Below, piece by piece: positions 43,390-52,900 of a stretch of DNA of 64,000 bases. This DNA comes from Fibrobacter sp. UWR4 (GTDB lineage: Bacteria > Fibrobacterota > Fibrobacteria > Fibrobacterales > Fibrobacteraceae), in assembly GCF_003149045.1 (NCBI RefSeq), contig NZ_QGDU01000003.1, positions 1 to 64,000 of the forward strand, given 5' to 3'. Within the stretch, counting starts at the first letter, position 1; each line of letters opens with the position of its first letter. A model generated the notes under the pieces. That model saw only the letters and a list, made by a program, of their open reading frames with translations. It did not search any database and was not told the origin of the DNA. The translations under genes and the position numbers were made by a program.

Positions 43390-43563
43390 TAGTACGAAAA
43401 TCAGATATTCTCAAAATTCATACTACAAAAGCGGGGCTTATGGTGGTCTACACTAGTACAAATTTCCCCTAATGAGTGAATTCATACTAGTGTTGTCCTT
43501 GCAGGAGAGGTATCCTGCTGAAAATCGTAGTATGAAAACGCTTTTTTGCGGAAATTCATCCTA
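43390..43563. repeat. Array of three 36-bp inverted-repeat units (TAGTA...TACTA)
   Basis: Units at 43390-43425, 43454-43489 and 43528-43563. Each starts with TAGTAYRAAW and ends with ATTCATACTA (the last has TTCATCCTA); the 16 interior bases differ. Unit starts are 64 and 74 bp apart, about six and seven helical turns. Between units 2 and 3 there is a further hairpin GCAGGA-GAGGTA-TCCTGC (43501-43518). The array fills the convergent gap between the PerR-like gene and trkA; no coding sequence is seen. Confidence 0.8.
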
Positions 43564-43587
43564 CTGTTGCAGCCCCCTTACGTCTTA

Positions 43588-44244
43588 TTATGCCTTCAGT
43601 TTGTCCAGGGCGTCGTTGGAGCCGATGACGAACAGCACGTCGTTTTCCTTAAGGATGTAGTCTGCGATGTTACCGATTTTCGGGGTGGGTTCCAGCGGGT
43701 CGCGGATGGCGATCACCTGGATGCCGTACTTGTGGGTAAGGTTCAGTTCCTTCAGGGTCTTGTCCCAGAAAGCTGCAGGGCAGGCCAGTTCCACGATGGA
43801 GTAACCGTCCATAAAGGGCAGGTAGTCCACCATGTTGGGGCGGTTCAGGCGTTCTGCCAGAGAAATTGCCATGTCTCGTTCCGGATGGAAGATGTCCGCA
43901 ACGCCCAGCTTTTCCAGGATGGTGGTATGGGCGGGGCTACTGGACTTGGCGATAATGTGCTTGACGCCCAGTTCACGAAGGTTCAGAACCGTCAGGAGGG
44001 AAGCCTGCAGGTCTTCGCCGATACAGCAGATCACGCTGTCCACCTTTGCTAGCGGCAGGGACTGAAGCTGCTTCTTGCGGGTGCCGTCGGCAACGACTGC
44101 CTGGGCAACCTGGTTGGAAATATCTTGAATCTTTTCGGGACTGGGGTCCACCACCATGACGTCGTGACCAAGGGCGGTCAGGTGACGTGCCAGAAAGTAG
44201 CCTGTATTACCCAGGCCGATCACTACAAATTGTTTTGAAGCCAT
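43588..44244 (-). CDS. trkA: Potassium uptake regulatory protein TrkA/KtrA (RCK domain)
   Basis: 218 aa. RCK-N nucleotide-binding fold: VIGLGNTGYFLARHLTALGHDVMVVD shows GxGxxG and the Asp that binds NAD ribose. The C-terminal RCK-C part is LPFMDGYSIVELACPAAFWDKTLKELNL. The size fits KtrA-type single-RCK subunits. It gates the TrkH/KtrB channel encoded 770 nt upstream on the same strand, with a FISUMP gene in between. No good ribosome site is seen before ATG 44244, where the short palindrome GTATC-TTT-GATAC occurs. Confidence 0.92.
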   Translation of the reverse strand: MASKQFVVIGLGNTGYFLARHLTALGHDVMVVDPSPEKIQDISNQVAQAVVADGTRKKQLQSLPLAKVDSVICCIGEDLQASLLTVLNLRELGVKHIIAKSSSPAHTTILEKLGVADIFHPERDMAISLAERLNRPNMVDYLPFMDGYSIVELACPAAFWDKTLKELNLTHKYGIQVIAIRDPLEPTPKIGNIADYILKENDVLFVIGSNDALDKLKA

Positions 44245-44274
44245 GTATCAAAGATACAAAATATGGGCGAGCCT

Positions 44275-44994
44275 CTAGAGGCTGTCGAAGGCAGATGACT
44301 TGCTGAGGCTCCTGTAAATCTTGGCATTATTGGGCTTTTCACCCTTGATGCAACGAACAGAATTGGCCTGATCCTTGTAAAAACCCTTCTTTTTCCATCC
44401 ACCTAGGGACTCGTAGGTGAAAAAGAAGGCGTAATCGGCGTAATCCGGGTCCTGGTCCGCGGTCCAGAAGACGGCCGTGTAGTCGTAAGCGTAAAAATCC
44501 CCGTTAAAGGCTCTGAAACCGCCCCTGACCTCAAAGGAGGGTTCTACATGGATGATCTTGTCCAGCTCGTTAGCTGTGGGGAGACGCCATCCCTCGGGAC
44601 AGGCCCTCTTGGCCATTTCCCAGGTGTAAAGTCTGCCAGTCTTGAGACAGGTGCGGTCGTTGTTCTCGAAGCAGACGCTGGGCACTTTACGGATGTTCAT
44701 GTTCTGCGTCATCCATAAGTTTCCTTTAATCCACTTGACTTTGTAAACCTTGTTATCGCGGGGGTCCGTGATGGTTCCTTCCAGCTTGTTAAGATCGGAA
44801 CCGTCGTCGGTTCTTTTGATCGCAAGCTTTTCCTGTGCCGCGATGGAATCTCGTTTTGCCTTTTCTATAGCTTCTCGGCGGGCTTGTTTTTCTGCCTTGG
44901 TCTCAAGGGGGCTTTCATCCCAGGGGGAGGCCAGCGCGTTCACCGCTGAAATCAGCAAAACCGCAAGAAGCAAACTCAATCTTATGTGCATCAT
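44275..44994 (-). CDS. Secreted FISUMP-domain protein between Trk subunits
   Basis: 239 aa. Signal peptide ending NALASPWDE, no lipobox. A Lys/Ala/Arg-rich helix (residues 30-65) leads to one FISUMP domain: GTITDPRDNKVYKVKWIKGNLWMTQNMNIR, then RACPEGWRLPTANEL and SVRCIKG at the end. It is placed between trkH (24 nt upstream) and trkA (30 nt downstream) on the same strand, so it is probably co-transcribed. Whether it has a role in potassium transport or is only a passenger cannot be told. The helix could associate with membranes or a partner. Confidence 0.8.
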   Translation of the reverse strand: MMHIRLSLLLAVLLISAVNALASPWDESPLETKAEKQARREAIEKAKRDSIAAQEKLAIKRTDDGSDLNKLEGTITDPRDNKVYKVKWIKGNLWMTQNMNIRKVPSVCFENNDRTCLKTGRLYTWEMAKRACPEGWRLPTANELDKIIHVEPSFEVRGGFRAFNGDFYAYDYTAVFWTADQDPDYADYAFFFTYESLGGWKKKGFYKDQANSVRCIKGEKPNNAKIYRSLSKSSAFDSL

Positions 44995-45017
44995 TCTACC
45001 TAACCCCTAGCCCCTAA

Positions 45018-46424
45018 TTAACCCACCATGATGTCTTCTTCGGCGTACCACATGCCGTCGTCCTTGTTGGTTGCCACGGCGGAAATCAGGAACAGGGGGC
45101 CCATACGACCAATGAACATGACGGAGCAAATCAGGATTTTTCCCGGGATGGACAGATCCGGGGTGATTCCCATGGAAAGCCCGCAGGTGCTGTAGGCGCT
45201 GACCACTTCGAAAAGGATGGTCAGGAAGTTGGATTGCTCGATGGAGTTACCATTGGCCTCGGTCTGGAGCAAAATCAGGGTGGCGGCAACGATGACCACG
45301 ATAGCTACCACAAAGATTCGGACAGCCTTATCCACCGTGGTTTCCGGAATGGTTCGGCCGAGAATCTGGGTTTTCTTGCGGCCCAGCAGGCGGTTGAACC
45401 CCAGGAGGGCGATCACGGCGGTGGTGGTCGTCTTGATACCGCCGCCACAGCTACCGGGGTTGGCGCCAATCAGCATGATCACGATAAAGAAGAACAGGCT
45501 GCCGATACTCAGGGCGGGAACGTCCACGTTGTTGAGGCCGGCGGTACGGCTGGTAAAGGCCATGAACACGCTGGACTGGACCTTTTCCCCGAAGGTGAGG
45601 CCTGCGAAGACGTTGCTCCATTCGCTAAAGATAAAGAAGGCGATACTGACACCGACGATAATCAAGGTAAAGGTAGTGGCGATTCTAGTATGGAGGGAGA
45701 CCTTCTGGAAGGAGCGCTTCTTGAAGTCGAACACGTAGCGGGCTTCCGTAATGGCCAGAAAGCCGAAACCGCCGGCCAGAGCCAGCACGCAGGTGGTGAT
45801 GTTCGCCACCGGATTCAGCTGGAAACGGACCATGGAGTCCGGGAACAGGGTGAAGCCCACGTTACAGAAGGAACTGATGGCCTGGAAAATGCTGGCGAAG
45901 ATACGGTCGTACAGGGAATACTCTTCCAGGACGAATTCGTTGAACTGGGTAAAGTACATGACCGCGCCAATAGCTTCCAGCCCGAACATGAAGGGCAGCA
46001 CTGCCTTAAGGATTCGGGCGGCGTCCACGTTACCTTCCTGGGTGTAGTTGGCTAACAGGGCGGACTGATGGTTGAATCCCGGGTGCATACCTGCCAACAG
46101 GATGATTACCGTAGAAATCGTCATGATACCCAGACCGCCTGCCTGCATGAGGATCACCAGGATCCAGTTGCCGAAGGCGTTAAAACTGCTACTAATATCA
46201 ATAGTGGAAAGTCCCGTCACACAGACTGCGGAGGTTGCCGTAAAGAAGGCGTCCAGAATACCGATGTGTTCGCGCTGGGCGAAGGGCATGGACAGCAGAA
46301 AAGCTCCGAGGGAGATCAGGGCCAGGTAACCTGCCACAATCATCACGATGGGGTTACCGGACTTTTTCTTCTTCTCGACGGTCTTTTCGACATAGTCGAA
46401 TGCTTCATATCTTGAGCGTAACAT
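45018..46424 (-). CDS. trkH: Trk/Ktr potassium transporter membrane subunit
   Basis: 468 aa with about ten membrane segments. Selectivity filter segments include SAVCVTGLST, SSFCNVGF, ANPGSCGGG and VSAYSTCGLSMG, the four P-loop positions of the Trk/Ktr/HKT superfamily. Length is between KtrB and TrkH. It imports K+ (Ktr forms use Na+ as well) under control of the RCK protein encoded two genes later. First gene of a three-gene minus-strand unit. Divergent from the BASS transporter gene. Confidence 0.92.
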   Translation of the reverse strand: MLRSRYEAFDYVEKTVEKKKKSGNPIVMIVAGYLALISLGAFLLSMPFAQREHIGILDAFFTATSAVCVTGLSTIDISSSFNAFGNWILVILMQAGGLGIMTISTVIILLAGMHPGFNHQSALLANYTQEGNVDAARILKAVLPFMFGLEAIGAVMYFTQFNEFVLEEYSLYDRIFASIFQAISSFCNVGFTLFPDSMVRFQLNPVANITTCVLALAGGFGFLAITEARYVFDFKKRSFQKVSLHTRIATTFTLIIVGVSIAFFIFSEWSNVFAGLTFGEKVQSSVFMAFTSRTAGLNNVDVPALSIGSLFFFIVIMLIGANPGSCGGGIKTTTTAVIALLGFNRLLGRKKTQILGRTIPETTVDKAVRIFVVAIVVIVAATLILLQTEANGNSIEQSNFLTILFEVVSAYSTCGLSMGITPDLSIPGKILICSVMFIGRMGPLFLISAVATNKDDGMWYAEEDIMVG

Positions 46425-46500
46425 GGGGCCAAAGATAGAAATTTTGGACCATTCAATAGTCTTGCCGTTGCCCCTGCCTTAAGCTAAATTTGGGCGCGTT

Positions 46501-47397
46501 ATGAAGAATTTGCGCGCTATTTTGATGCCCATAGCCATTATTTTGGGCATTTTGCTGCCTCAGGCCGGCGTTCTTTCGCCGACTTTGCCCTTCCAGATCG
46601 GAGCCATGATGCTCCTGACCTTTATCGGGAAGGTGCCGCCCCAGGAACACGGTGTGACCTTCAAGATCGAGGTCCGGGCCTTTATCGCCAGCATGCTCCT
46701 GCTTGCCCTTCTGTGGGGCGCTGTGGAAATTTTCGGTCTGCCCCGCGATGTTCTTCTGGGTGGCGCCATCATCTGCCTTTGCCCGCCGGCCAACGCGGCC
46801 CCTGCCATGGCCAAGATGCTGGGTGGAAACCCGGTGCTTGCCCTGAAGATCTTTTTGTGCGGGCACCTGGTGGCCTGCTTCAGCATTCCTATTATATATG
46901 GCTACCTGACGGGCTCCGAGGCGGGCTTTGCAGAAATCGCCCTCCGTATTTTCAATTCCATCCAGCCGATTATTTCTATCCCGCTGGCCATTGCCTTGGG
47001 CGTTCGCAGTTTCTACCCCGAGGTGGCTGACAAGGTGGCGAAATTTTCTAAGTACACCATCTTCATCTGGACCTTCAGCGTTTTCGTGATTTTGGCAAAG
47101 GCCAGCCACGACGTTCGCGAAATGGGTTTTGCCGACCTGTGGAACAGCGGTACCTTGCCCTTGCTTGCAGTGGTCGCGTTGGTCATTTGCATTTTGCAGT
47201 TTGTGTTGGGCTGGTTCTGCGATAAGAAACATCCCATTGAAAGTTCCCAGAGTATGGGACAAAAGAATACAACGCTTGTGATTTGGATTGCAAGCCTGTA
47301 TGCCGGCCCCGTGGCAGCCATTGCCCCCACCTGCTATGTGGTGTGGCAGAACCTTGTGCTCAGCTACATGAGCGCAAGAGTCAAGCCCAAGAAGTAG
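46501..47397 (+). CDS. Bile acid:sodium symporter (BASS/SBF) family transporter
   Basis: 298 aa, nine to ten membrane segments. CPPANAAPAMAKMLGGNPVLALKIFLCGHLVA, with its Pro/Asn-rich kink, is the conserved crossover of the BASS family (CPGG.aS in classical members), and the second inverted repeat ends with VAAIAPTCYVVWQN. The family carries organic anions, including pantoate and other keto acids; the substrate here is open. Start ATG 46501 has no clear ribosome site. It is alone, convergent with a lipoprotein gene 10 nt after its stop. Confidence 0.78.
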   Translation: MKNLRAILMPIAIILGILLPQAGVLSPTLPFQIGAMMLLTFIGKVPPQEHGVTFKIEVRAFIASMLLLALLWGAVEIFGLPRDVLLGGAIICLCPPANAAPAMAKMLGGNPVLALKIFLCGHLVACFSIPIIYGYLTGSEAGFAEIALRIFNSIQPIISIPLAIALGVRSFYPEVADKVAKFSKYTIFIWTFSVFVILAKASHDVREMGFADLWNSGTLPLLAVVALVICILQFVLGWFCDKKHPIESSQSMGQKNTTLVIWIASLYAGPVAAIAPTCYVVWQNLVLSYMSARVKPKK

Positions 47398-47407
47398 ATT
47401 GCTCCTG

Positions 47408-48301
47408 TTATTTAGTAGAGCAAGTCACGTAGTTCAAAATAATTCCGTGCCTGAAAGCCCTGGAGTCGGTTACATAGGTCACCTTTGCTTCGCAGGAATA
47501 ACCTGAATAGGTGAACCTTGCGTTATTGATGGTTCCGCAGGTATAGGTGCCGGAAGGTGCGTTGGCGTAGGAGGAATTGGTTCCGCCCAATGTTTTGTAC
47601 TCGCAGCCCTTTCCGTCGTTGCTATGGTTAAATGTCCAACCCTTCATGAGCAATTTCGATTGCAAGGATTCAAAATCCATGCTGACAACATCCATACCAT
47701 CAATGGAAGCGTCGGAGGCGGATGCTTCCATCTTGTTGTAGACGATTTTGTTGTTGATGTAGTTGCTGCTGAGGATTCCGGTGAAATAATATTTGACGAT
47801 ATCCTTTGCGCTGGTAACTGTGGTGCTACTGCCGACGGTACTGCTGCTTCCAAGGCTGGTTCCGCTTCTCTTAGAAAATACAGCGTTGAAATCGTAACCG
47901 GTTTCATTAGGTGTCAGCCACATATGGAATATGACGGTATAGTTATCGCCATAATATTTCCGGTACATATACTTTTCTGAATTTTTTCCAATAAGTTCGT
48001 CTGCCGGAATTTTGTCTGCAGTCAATTCATCGAAATACCATGATTTAAGATACTGGTAGTAATCGTTTATTTTGACTTGAAGGCTGCTGTAGGGAATGTG
48101 GGTGATGCAAACATCGTTTCCTTGATCGACCCATTGGAGATCTGTTGTAAATATGGTCTGAAAACCTTCGGGTTGCGGCAGTAAAGATTTAGACAAATCT
48201 TTACAGGAGGAGCCACCTGCGTCGGAAGAAGGACCGGAGCTGGAGTCGGAAGAACAGGCTGACAAAACAGCGGCGACGAGCAGGCAGAGGATTTTCTTCA
48301 T
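47408..48301 (-). CDS. Lipoprotein of unknown function
   Basis: 297 aa from ATG 48301 (AAAGGAG upstream); the longer frame to 48319 is less likely. Signal with lipobox VLSAC followed by Ser/Asp-rich linker SSDSSSGPSSDAGGSS. Mature part contains five or six cysteines, including SCKDLSK, GCEYKTLGG, TYTCGTINN, YSCEAKV and VTCSTK at the end, suggesting disulphides. I recognise no domain; the Ser-rich start is typical of Fibrobacter surface lipoproteins. Convergent with the BASS gene. Confidence 0.65.
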   Translation of the reverse strand: MKKILCLLVAAVLSACSSDSSSGPSSDAGGSSCKDLSKSLLPQPEGFQTIFTTDLQWVDQGNDVCITHIPYSSLQVKINDYYQYLKSWYFDELTADKIPADELIGKNSEKYMYRKYYGDNYTVIFHMWLTPNETGYDFNAVFSKRSGTSLGSSSTVGSSTTVTSAKDIVKYYFTGILSSNYINNKIVYNKMEASASDASIDGMDVVSMDFESLQSKLLMKGWTFNHSNDGKGCEYKTLGGTNSSYANAPSGTYTCGTINNARFTYSGYSCEAKVTYVTDSRAFRHGIILNYVTCSTK

Positions 48302-48436
48302 GGGTATAGCTCCTTTCAAGGGGACAAGTTTTTCTGATACTTACCTAATGTAACTTTTTTTTAGCAAAACGTTTCGGGTTAAATGCCTTTTTAAGGGATT
48401 TAGTACTATTTTCACGTCTTTTGCTAAATTGAGGGC

Positions 48437-49276
48437 ATGACCCACGCAGAACTTGTCAAGAAGCTTTTTGAAAATCAGGACCTGAAGTACAAGGAATTCC
48501 ACCTGCCCTTGGTGCCGGGGGTTTCCAGTGATTCCCTTATCGGGGTGAGAGTTCCTGTGCTGCGAAAGCTGGCCAAGGAATTTTTTGGTACTGCTAAAAC
48601 ATTGGGCAAGTCGCAGACAGGGACCGCGCGGACCGTTGGTGGGTCCGTCGCCAAGTTCATGGACACGCTTCCCCACAAGTACTTTGAGGAAAACCATATC
48701 CATTCCATGCTGCTGGAGCACATCAAGGATTTTGACGAGTGCCTTGCCCGTACGGAGCAGTTTTTGCCCTACATTGACAACTGGGCCATTTGCGATGGGA
48801 AAAAGCCTCGCGCCCTGCTGAAGGATGTTCCGCAATTTCTGAAACGCATTCAGGAGTGGGTCAAGTCGGACCACCCTTATGTGGTGCGGTTCGACATCAA
48901 CATGCTGATGGATTTGTTCCTGGATGACCGCTACGACCCGAAGTTTTTGAAGTGGGTGGCCGCTGTGGATACGGCCAAGTTCAAGTCGCTGCCGGAAGGG
49001 GCTCCAAGTGAGCCGGCTGCGGTGATGGCGCCGAACCCGAGGGTGGCTGCGGCAACCCCTGCGGGCGTTACGCTTGCAAATCCCGAATACTATGTGCAGA
49101 TGGAAGTGGCCTGGTATTTCGCTACCGCACTTGCGAAACATTGGGACGACGCCTTGCCTTACATTGAAAAGCGTAAGCTGGATCCGTGGACCCATAACAA
49201 GGCCATCCAGAAATCTATCGAAAGCTTCCGCGTGACCGACGAGCACAAGGCCTATTTGCGTACGCTGAAGGTTTAA
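48437..49276 (+). CDS. DNA alkylation repair protein, AlkD-like
   Basis: 279 aa. HEAT-like helical repeats with the family patterns IGVRVPVLRKLAKEFF, FEENHIHSMLLEHIKDFDECLARTEQFLPYIDNWAICD, YVVRFDINMLMDLFLDD, YYVQMEVAWYFATALAKHWDDALPYIE and KLDPWTHNKAIQKSIES. AlkD flips and excises alkylated bases (N3/N7-methyl) in some bacteria. Two insertions (about 50-75 and 185-215, the latter Ala/Pro-rich) are longer than usual. The active Asp/Trp positions DNW and YFA are kept. Followed by the second 36-bp repeat array. Confidence 0.85.
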   Translation: MTHAELVKKLFENQDLKYKEFHLPLVPGVSSDSLIGVRVPVLRKLAKEFFGTAKTLGKSQTGTARTVGGSVAKFMDTLPHKYFEENHIHSMLLEHIKDFDECLARTEQFLPYIDNWAICDGKKPRALLKDVPQFLKRIQEWVKSDHPYVVRFDINMLMDLFLDDRYDPKFLKWVAAVDTAKFKSLPEGAPSEPAAVMAPNPRVAAATPAGVTLANPEYYVQMEVAWYFATALAKHWDDALPYIEKRKLDPWTHNKAIQKSIESFRVTDEHKAYLRTLKV

Positions 49277-49310
49277 ATTGCCACGATTTGATGCCAATTT
49301 TTGATTTTTG

Positions 49311-49525
49311 TGTCACTGAATTGAAAAAAAAGTTTGTTTAGTGATAAAAATTTTGAATAAAGTAACTAAAATTTAGCCTATGTCACGGGAATTATGTCAC
49401 TAAAAGAACCGAACGGCTGATTTGGTGACAATTTGAGTTGGCGTAAACTCTTAAAAATGTTAGTTTGATTTTGTACAACATAATATTTTTGTTACTAACT
49501 TTAAAAAAAGAGCCTTTTGGTGACA
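49311..49525. repeat. Array of three 36-bp inverted-repeat units (TGTCAC...GTGACA)
   Basis: Units at 49311-49346, 49395-49430 and 49490-49525. Each starts TGTYACTRAM and ends TTTRGTGAYA (for instance TGTCACTAAA and TTTGGTGACA), with 16 variable bases in between. Unit starts are 84 and 95 bp apart, about eight and nine helical turns. Partial half-sites (AGTAACTAAA at 49361, TGTCAC at 49381) lie between units 1 and 2. No gene is present here. Confidence 0.8.
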
Positions 49526-49575
49526 AAAAATATCCAAAAAGCTTGCTGCGCGTTCTGAATAGCTACATTTGAGAA

Positions 49576-49791
49576 TCATGCCCTCCAATCTGCAGTCAAG
49601 AATCCTTCATCTGCCGGCGTCGACGGCCAACAACCGGATGCGTAAACGTAAATTTCCGCCAAGTCCGCATCGAGCATCACCTTTACCCCGCGGATGGTAT
49701 ATATCCGCGACTTGAGCAAATCCTCGTCTATCAGGGAAAATCCGGGCTTTTTCGGCGCGACGGCCTCGGCCGCACTGGCCGCACCAGTTTG
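49576..49791 (-). pseudogene. ORF6N-domain protein, N-terminal fragment without start or rest
   Basis: Minus-strand frame reads KSRIYTIRGVKVMLDADLAEIY, the hallmark of the ORF6N DNA-binding domain of phage and host proteins. It is open from 49791 to the TGA at 49578-49576, but begins right after a TGA (49794-49792) without a proper start codon, and shifts into unrelated sequence after LAEIYVY, where intact members continue to the C-terminal half. It is a relic at the left border of the defence island. Confidence 0.7.
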
Positions 49792-49829
49792 TCAATAGGC
49801 CCGCGCGATATTCTGAAAATTATTTTGGT

Positions 49830-49900
49830 GGGGGAAGTCTCCCCCTCGCTCTAACCGCCTTCGGCGTTTTTCGCTACCCCTTCTAGCGGGGACACCCCGC
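49830..49900. repeat. Three-hairpin intergenic element, distant relative
   Basis: Hairpins GGGGGA-AGTC-TCCCCC (49830-49845), CGCC-TTC-GGCG (49856-49866) and GCGGGG-ACA-CCCCGC (49886-49900). Same plan of three GC-rich hairpins as at 8393-8500 and 39719-40018, though the sequence is different. Confidence 0.5.
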
Positions 49901-49989
49901 AACGCCCCGACTGCAAAAATAAACGAGATTTGCCTCGGAAACCTTGAAATTGCCATCTTTTGTCTTCAAAAAGGGTATATTTCCCTTGT

Positions 49990-52900
49990 ATGTCAATCAA
50001 GTTCATTTCTCCTAAAAAGTCCGTCAATTCCGCGTTCCTCAAGCTCCCTGTTTCCGTCGAAAAGATGGAGGATTTCAAGCTTTCGCTCAAGAATCTTTAT
50101 AGCAAGCGGAACGCAGCGCAGGACGAAGAATACCACAAGGGCGAAATCTGGAATTTTTTACGCAAGATTTTTGAACCTGATTATTCGGTGCAGGTCAACC
50201 GCCCGATAGACCTTGCAATTTTTAACGGGAATACGGCAAGTGCAAAGCCGGCGGTGATTATCGAAGCGAAGTCGCCGACGAATGTTGCGGAAATGTTTTC
50301 GGCGGAGCACCCGAACGTAAAATCGTTGCAGGAACTCGTCTATTACTTTATGCTGGAATACGTGCAATCGGGCAATCACGAAATCAAGTGGCTCGCCATC
50401 ACGAATTTTGACGAATGGTATTTCTTCGACGTAAAAGACTTTATCCGCTATTTTGGGAACAAGACGAAACCGATATACGATCAGTTCCTAAAATTCAAGG
50501 CGAATCAGATGAGCGGCAACAAGACCTCCGATTTCTACAACGAAATCGCGAAACCCGCCATCGACGACTTCCTCGCCTCCTGCGACATCAACGTCGTGCA
50601 TTTCAGCCTTGCAGATGCTTGCAAGAACGTCATTGCGAGTCCCGGATCAAAGTCCGGGATAAACTCCACGAAGCAATCTAATGCAGCGTGTCATCCTGAG
50701 CGGAGCGTAAGCGGAGTCGAAGGATCTAAAAAGCTCCTCCCCCTTTACAAATTCCTCTCCCCGGAAACTCTCCTTGCCAAGCCTTTCGCAAACGACAGCA
50801 ACAGCCTTGACCGCAATTTTTATGCGGAACTCTTGCACATCATCGGCCTCGAAGAAGTAAAAGAAGACAAGGGCGGCAAGAAAGTCATCCGACGCAAGAA
50901 CCCCGCAAATCGCGACAAGGCGAGCCTCCTCGAAAGTGCCATCTACCAGCTTGAAGACGATTTCCCGAACAAGGAAGAATGCGAGGCGATGGCACTCCGT
51001 CTCTGCATCACATGGGTGAACCGCCTGCTGTTCCTGAAACTTGTCGAATCGCAAATCCTCATGTATCAAAAGGGCGATGCATCGTACCGGTTCATGAGTA
51101 CAGACAAAATAGCGAACTTCGACGAACTGAATATTTTCTTTTTCAAGGTACTCGGCAAGAAAATCGAGGATCGCGACGAAGACGTACTCAAGCGTTACCC
51201 GAACGTCCCTTACCTGAACAGTTCACTTTTTGAGCCGACCGAAGATGAAAAGCACTTGAAAATCCGAGGCATTCCCGATGCCCAGATGGAAATTTTCAAC
51301 AAGACTGTCCTGAAGGACGAACGCGGCAAACGTGCGAAAGGCACTCTCCCGAATCTGGATTACATCTTCAAGTTTCTCGATGCGTATAACTTTGCAAGCG
51401 ATGCCCAAGGCGGTGTGACCTCTACGAGCAAGACGCTCATCAACGCGTCGGTTCTCGGACTCATCTTCGAAAAAATCAACGGCTACAAAGACGGCAGTTT
51501 CTTTACGCCGGGGTTCATCACCGACTATATGGCCCGCGATGTGCTGGAACGGACCGTGGTGCAGAAGTTCAACGAGAAAAAGTCCTGGAAATGCGAAAAT
51601 TTGGAAGATGTCTCGGACAAGATTGAGGACATTTCAGAAGCGAATGAAATTGTCGATGACATCCGCGTTGCCGATGTCGCCGTAGGTTCTGGACATTTCT
51701 TGGTGTCGGCCCTTAATCGCCTGCTTGCAATCAAATCGGAATTGAACATTTTGTGCGATGCGGACGGCAAACGCATCAAACGTCGCGACCTGATTTTGAA
51801 AGTAGATAACGATGAACTTTCTGTTGTTGATGACGAGGGCGAACCGTTTGAATACAAGCCGGGCAACGAAGAAAGCCAGCGGTATCAAGAAGCTTTGTTC
51901 AACGAGAAACGTCGCATTATCGAGAATTGCCTTTTCGGCGTTGACCTGAACCCCAATAGCGTGAATATCTGCCGTTTGCGCCTTTGGATTGAACTTTTGA
52001 AGAACGCCTACTACACCAAGGAAAGTGACTACAAACAACTTCAGACACTCCCGAACATCGACATCAATATCAAAGTCGGCGATTCGTTACTGAGCAAATA
52101 CCCCGTGCAGAACGGGCATGTCGTTTTGGACTTTTTGCAGAAAGAAGACAAGGCCGACAAGAAAAACGGACTCGCCGCGAAACTCAAGGAATACAGGAAA
52201 AACGTTCAGGATTACAAGGCGGGCGGAACGAGCTACAACAAACAACAGCTTCGCCTGAACATTGCTGGTCTCAAGTCGCAACTCAAGGAGCCGCCCAGCA
52301 TCGACCTCTTCGGAAACGTAGTCAAGAACAACGATATTGATTTTTCCAACTCGCTTGAATGGATGTTCGAATTCCCAGAAATCCTCGACGACGAAGGCCG
52401 CTTTACGGGCTTCGACGCCATCATCGGAAACCCGCCGTATGTGCAACTCCAGAGCATGGGCGAGATGAGCGACGTTTACAGCAAACGGGATTACAGTTGC
52501 TACAACAAATCCGCAGACCTTTACTGCCTCTTTGTGGAACGCGCCTACAGCCTGCTGAAAAAGAACGGATATTTTTCGTTCATCATGCCGAACAAGTGGA
52601 TGCTTGTGGATTACGGCAAGGAACTGCGGCAATTCATGAGCCAAACATCGCTCAAAAAAATTCTCAATTTTGGCGATGTCCAGTTCTTTGCCGATGCGAC
52701 CATTTACGTGTGCATATTCGTATCGCAAAAGTCCGGCGACAAGATGCCTGTTTTGGCGTGCTCGCTGAACAGCAAGAACTATCACGGCGAATTTGAAAAA
52801 GAAGTCAAGGCGGCGACATTCGAGTTCTCGGCAGAAAATTTCGGAGCAAGCGAATGGAGTATCCGCAACAAACTCCACGATTCCGTATTGCAGAAAATGA

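Noticed and set aside
43390-43563. CRISPR array (36-bp units with 28- and 38-bp gaps)
   Set aside because: Only the arms are conserved, the interiors differ, there are three units only, gap lengths are unequal, and no cas gene is near. The 49311 array was rejected for the same reasons.
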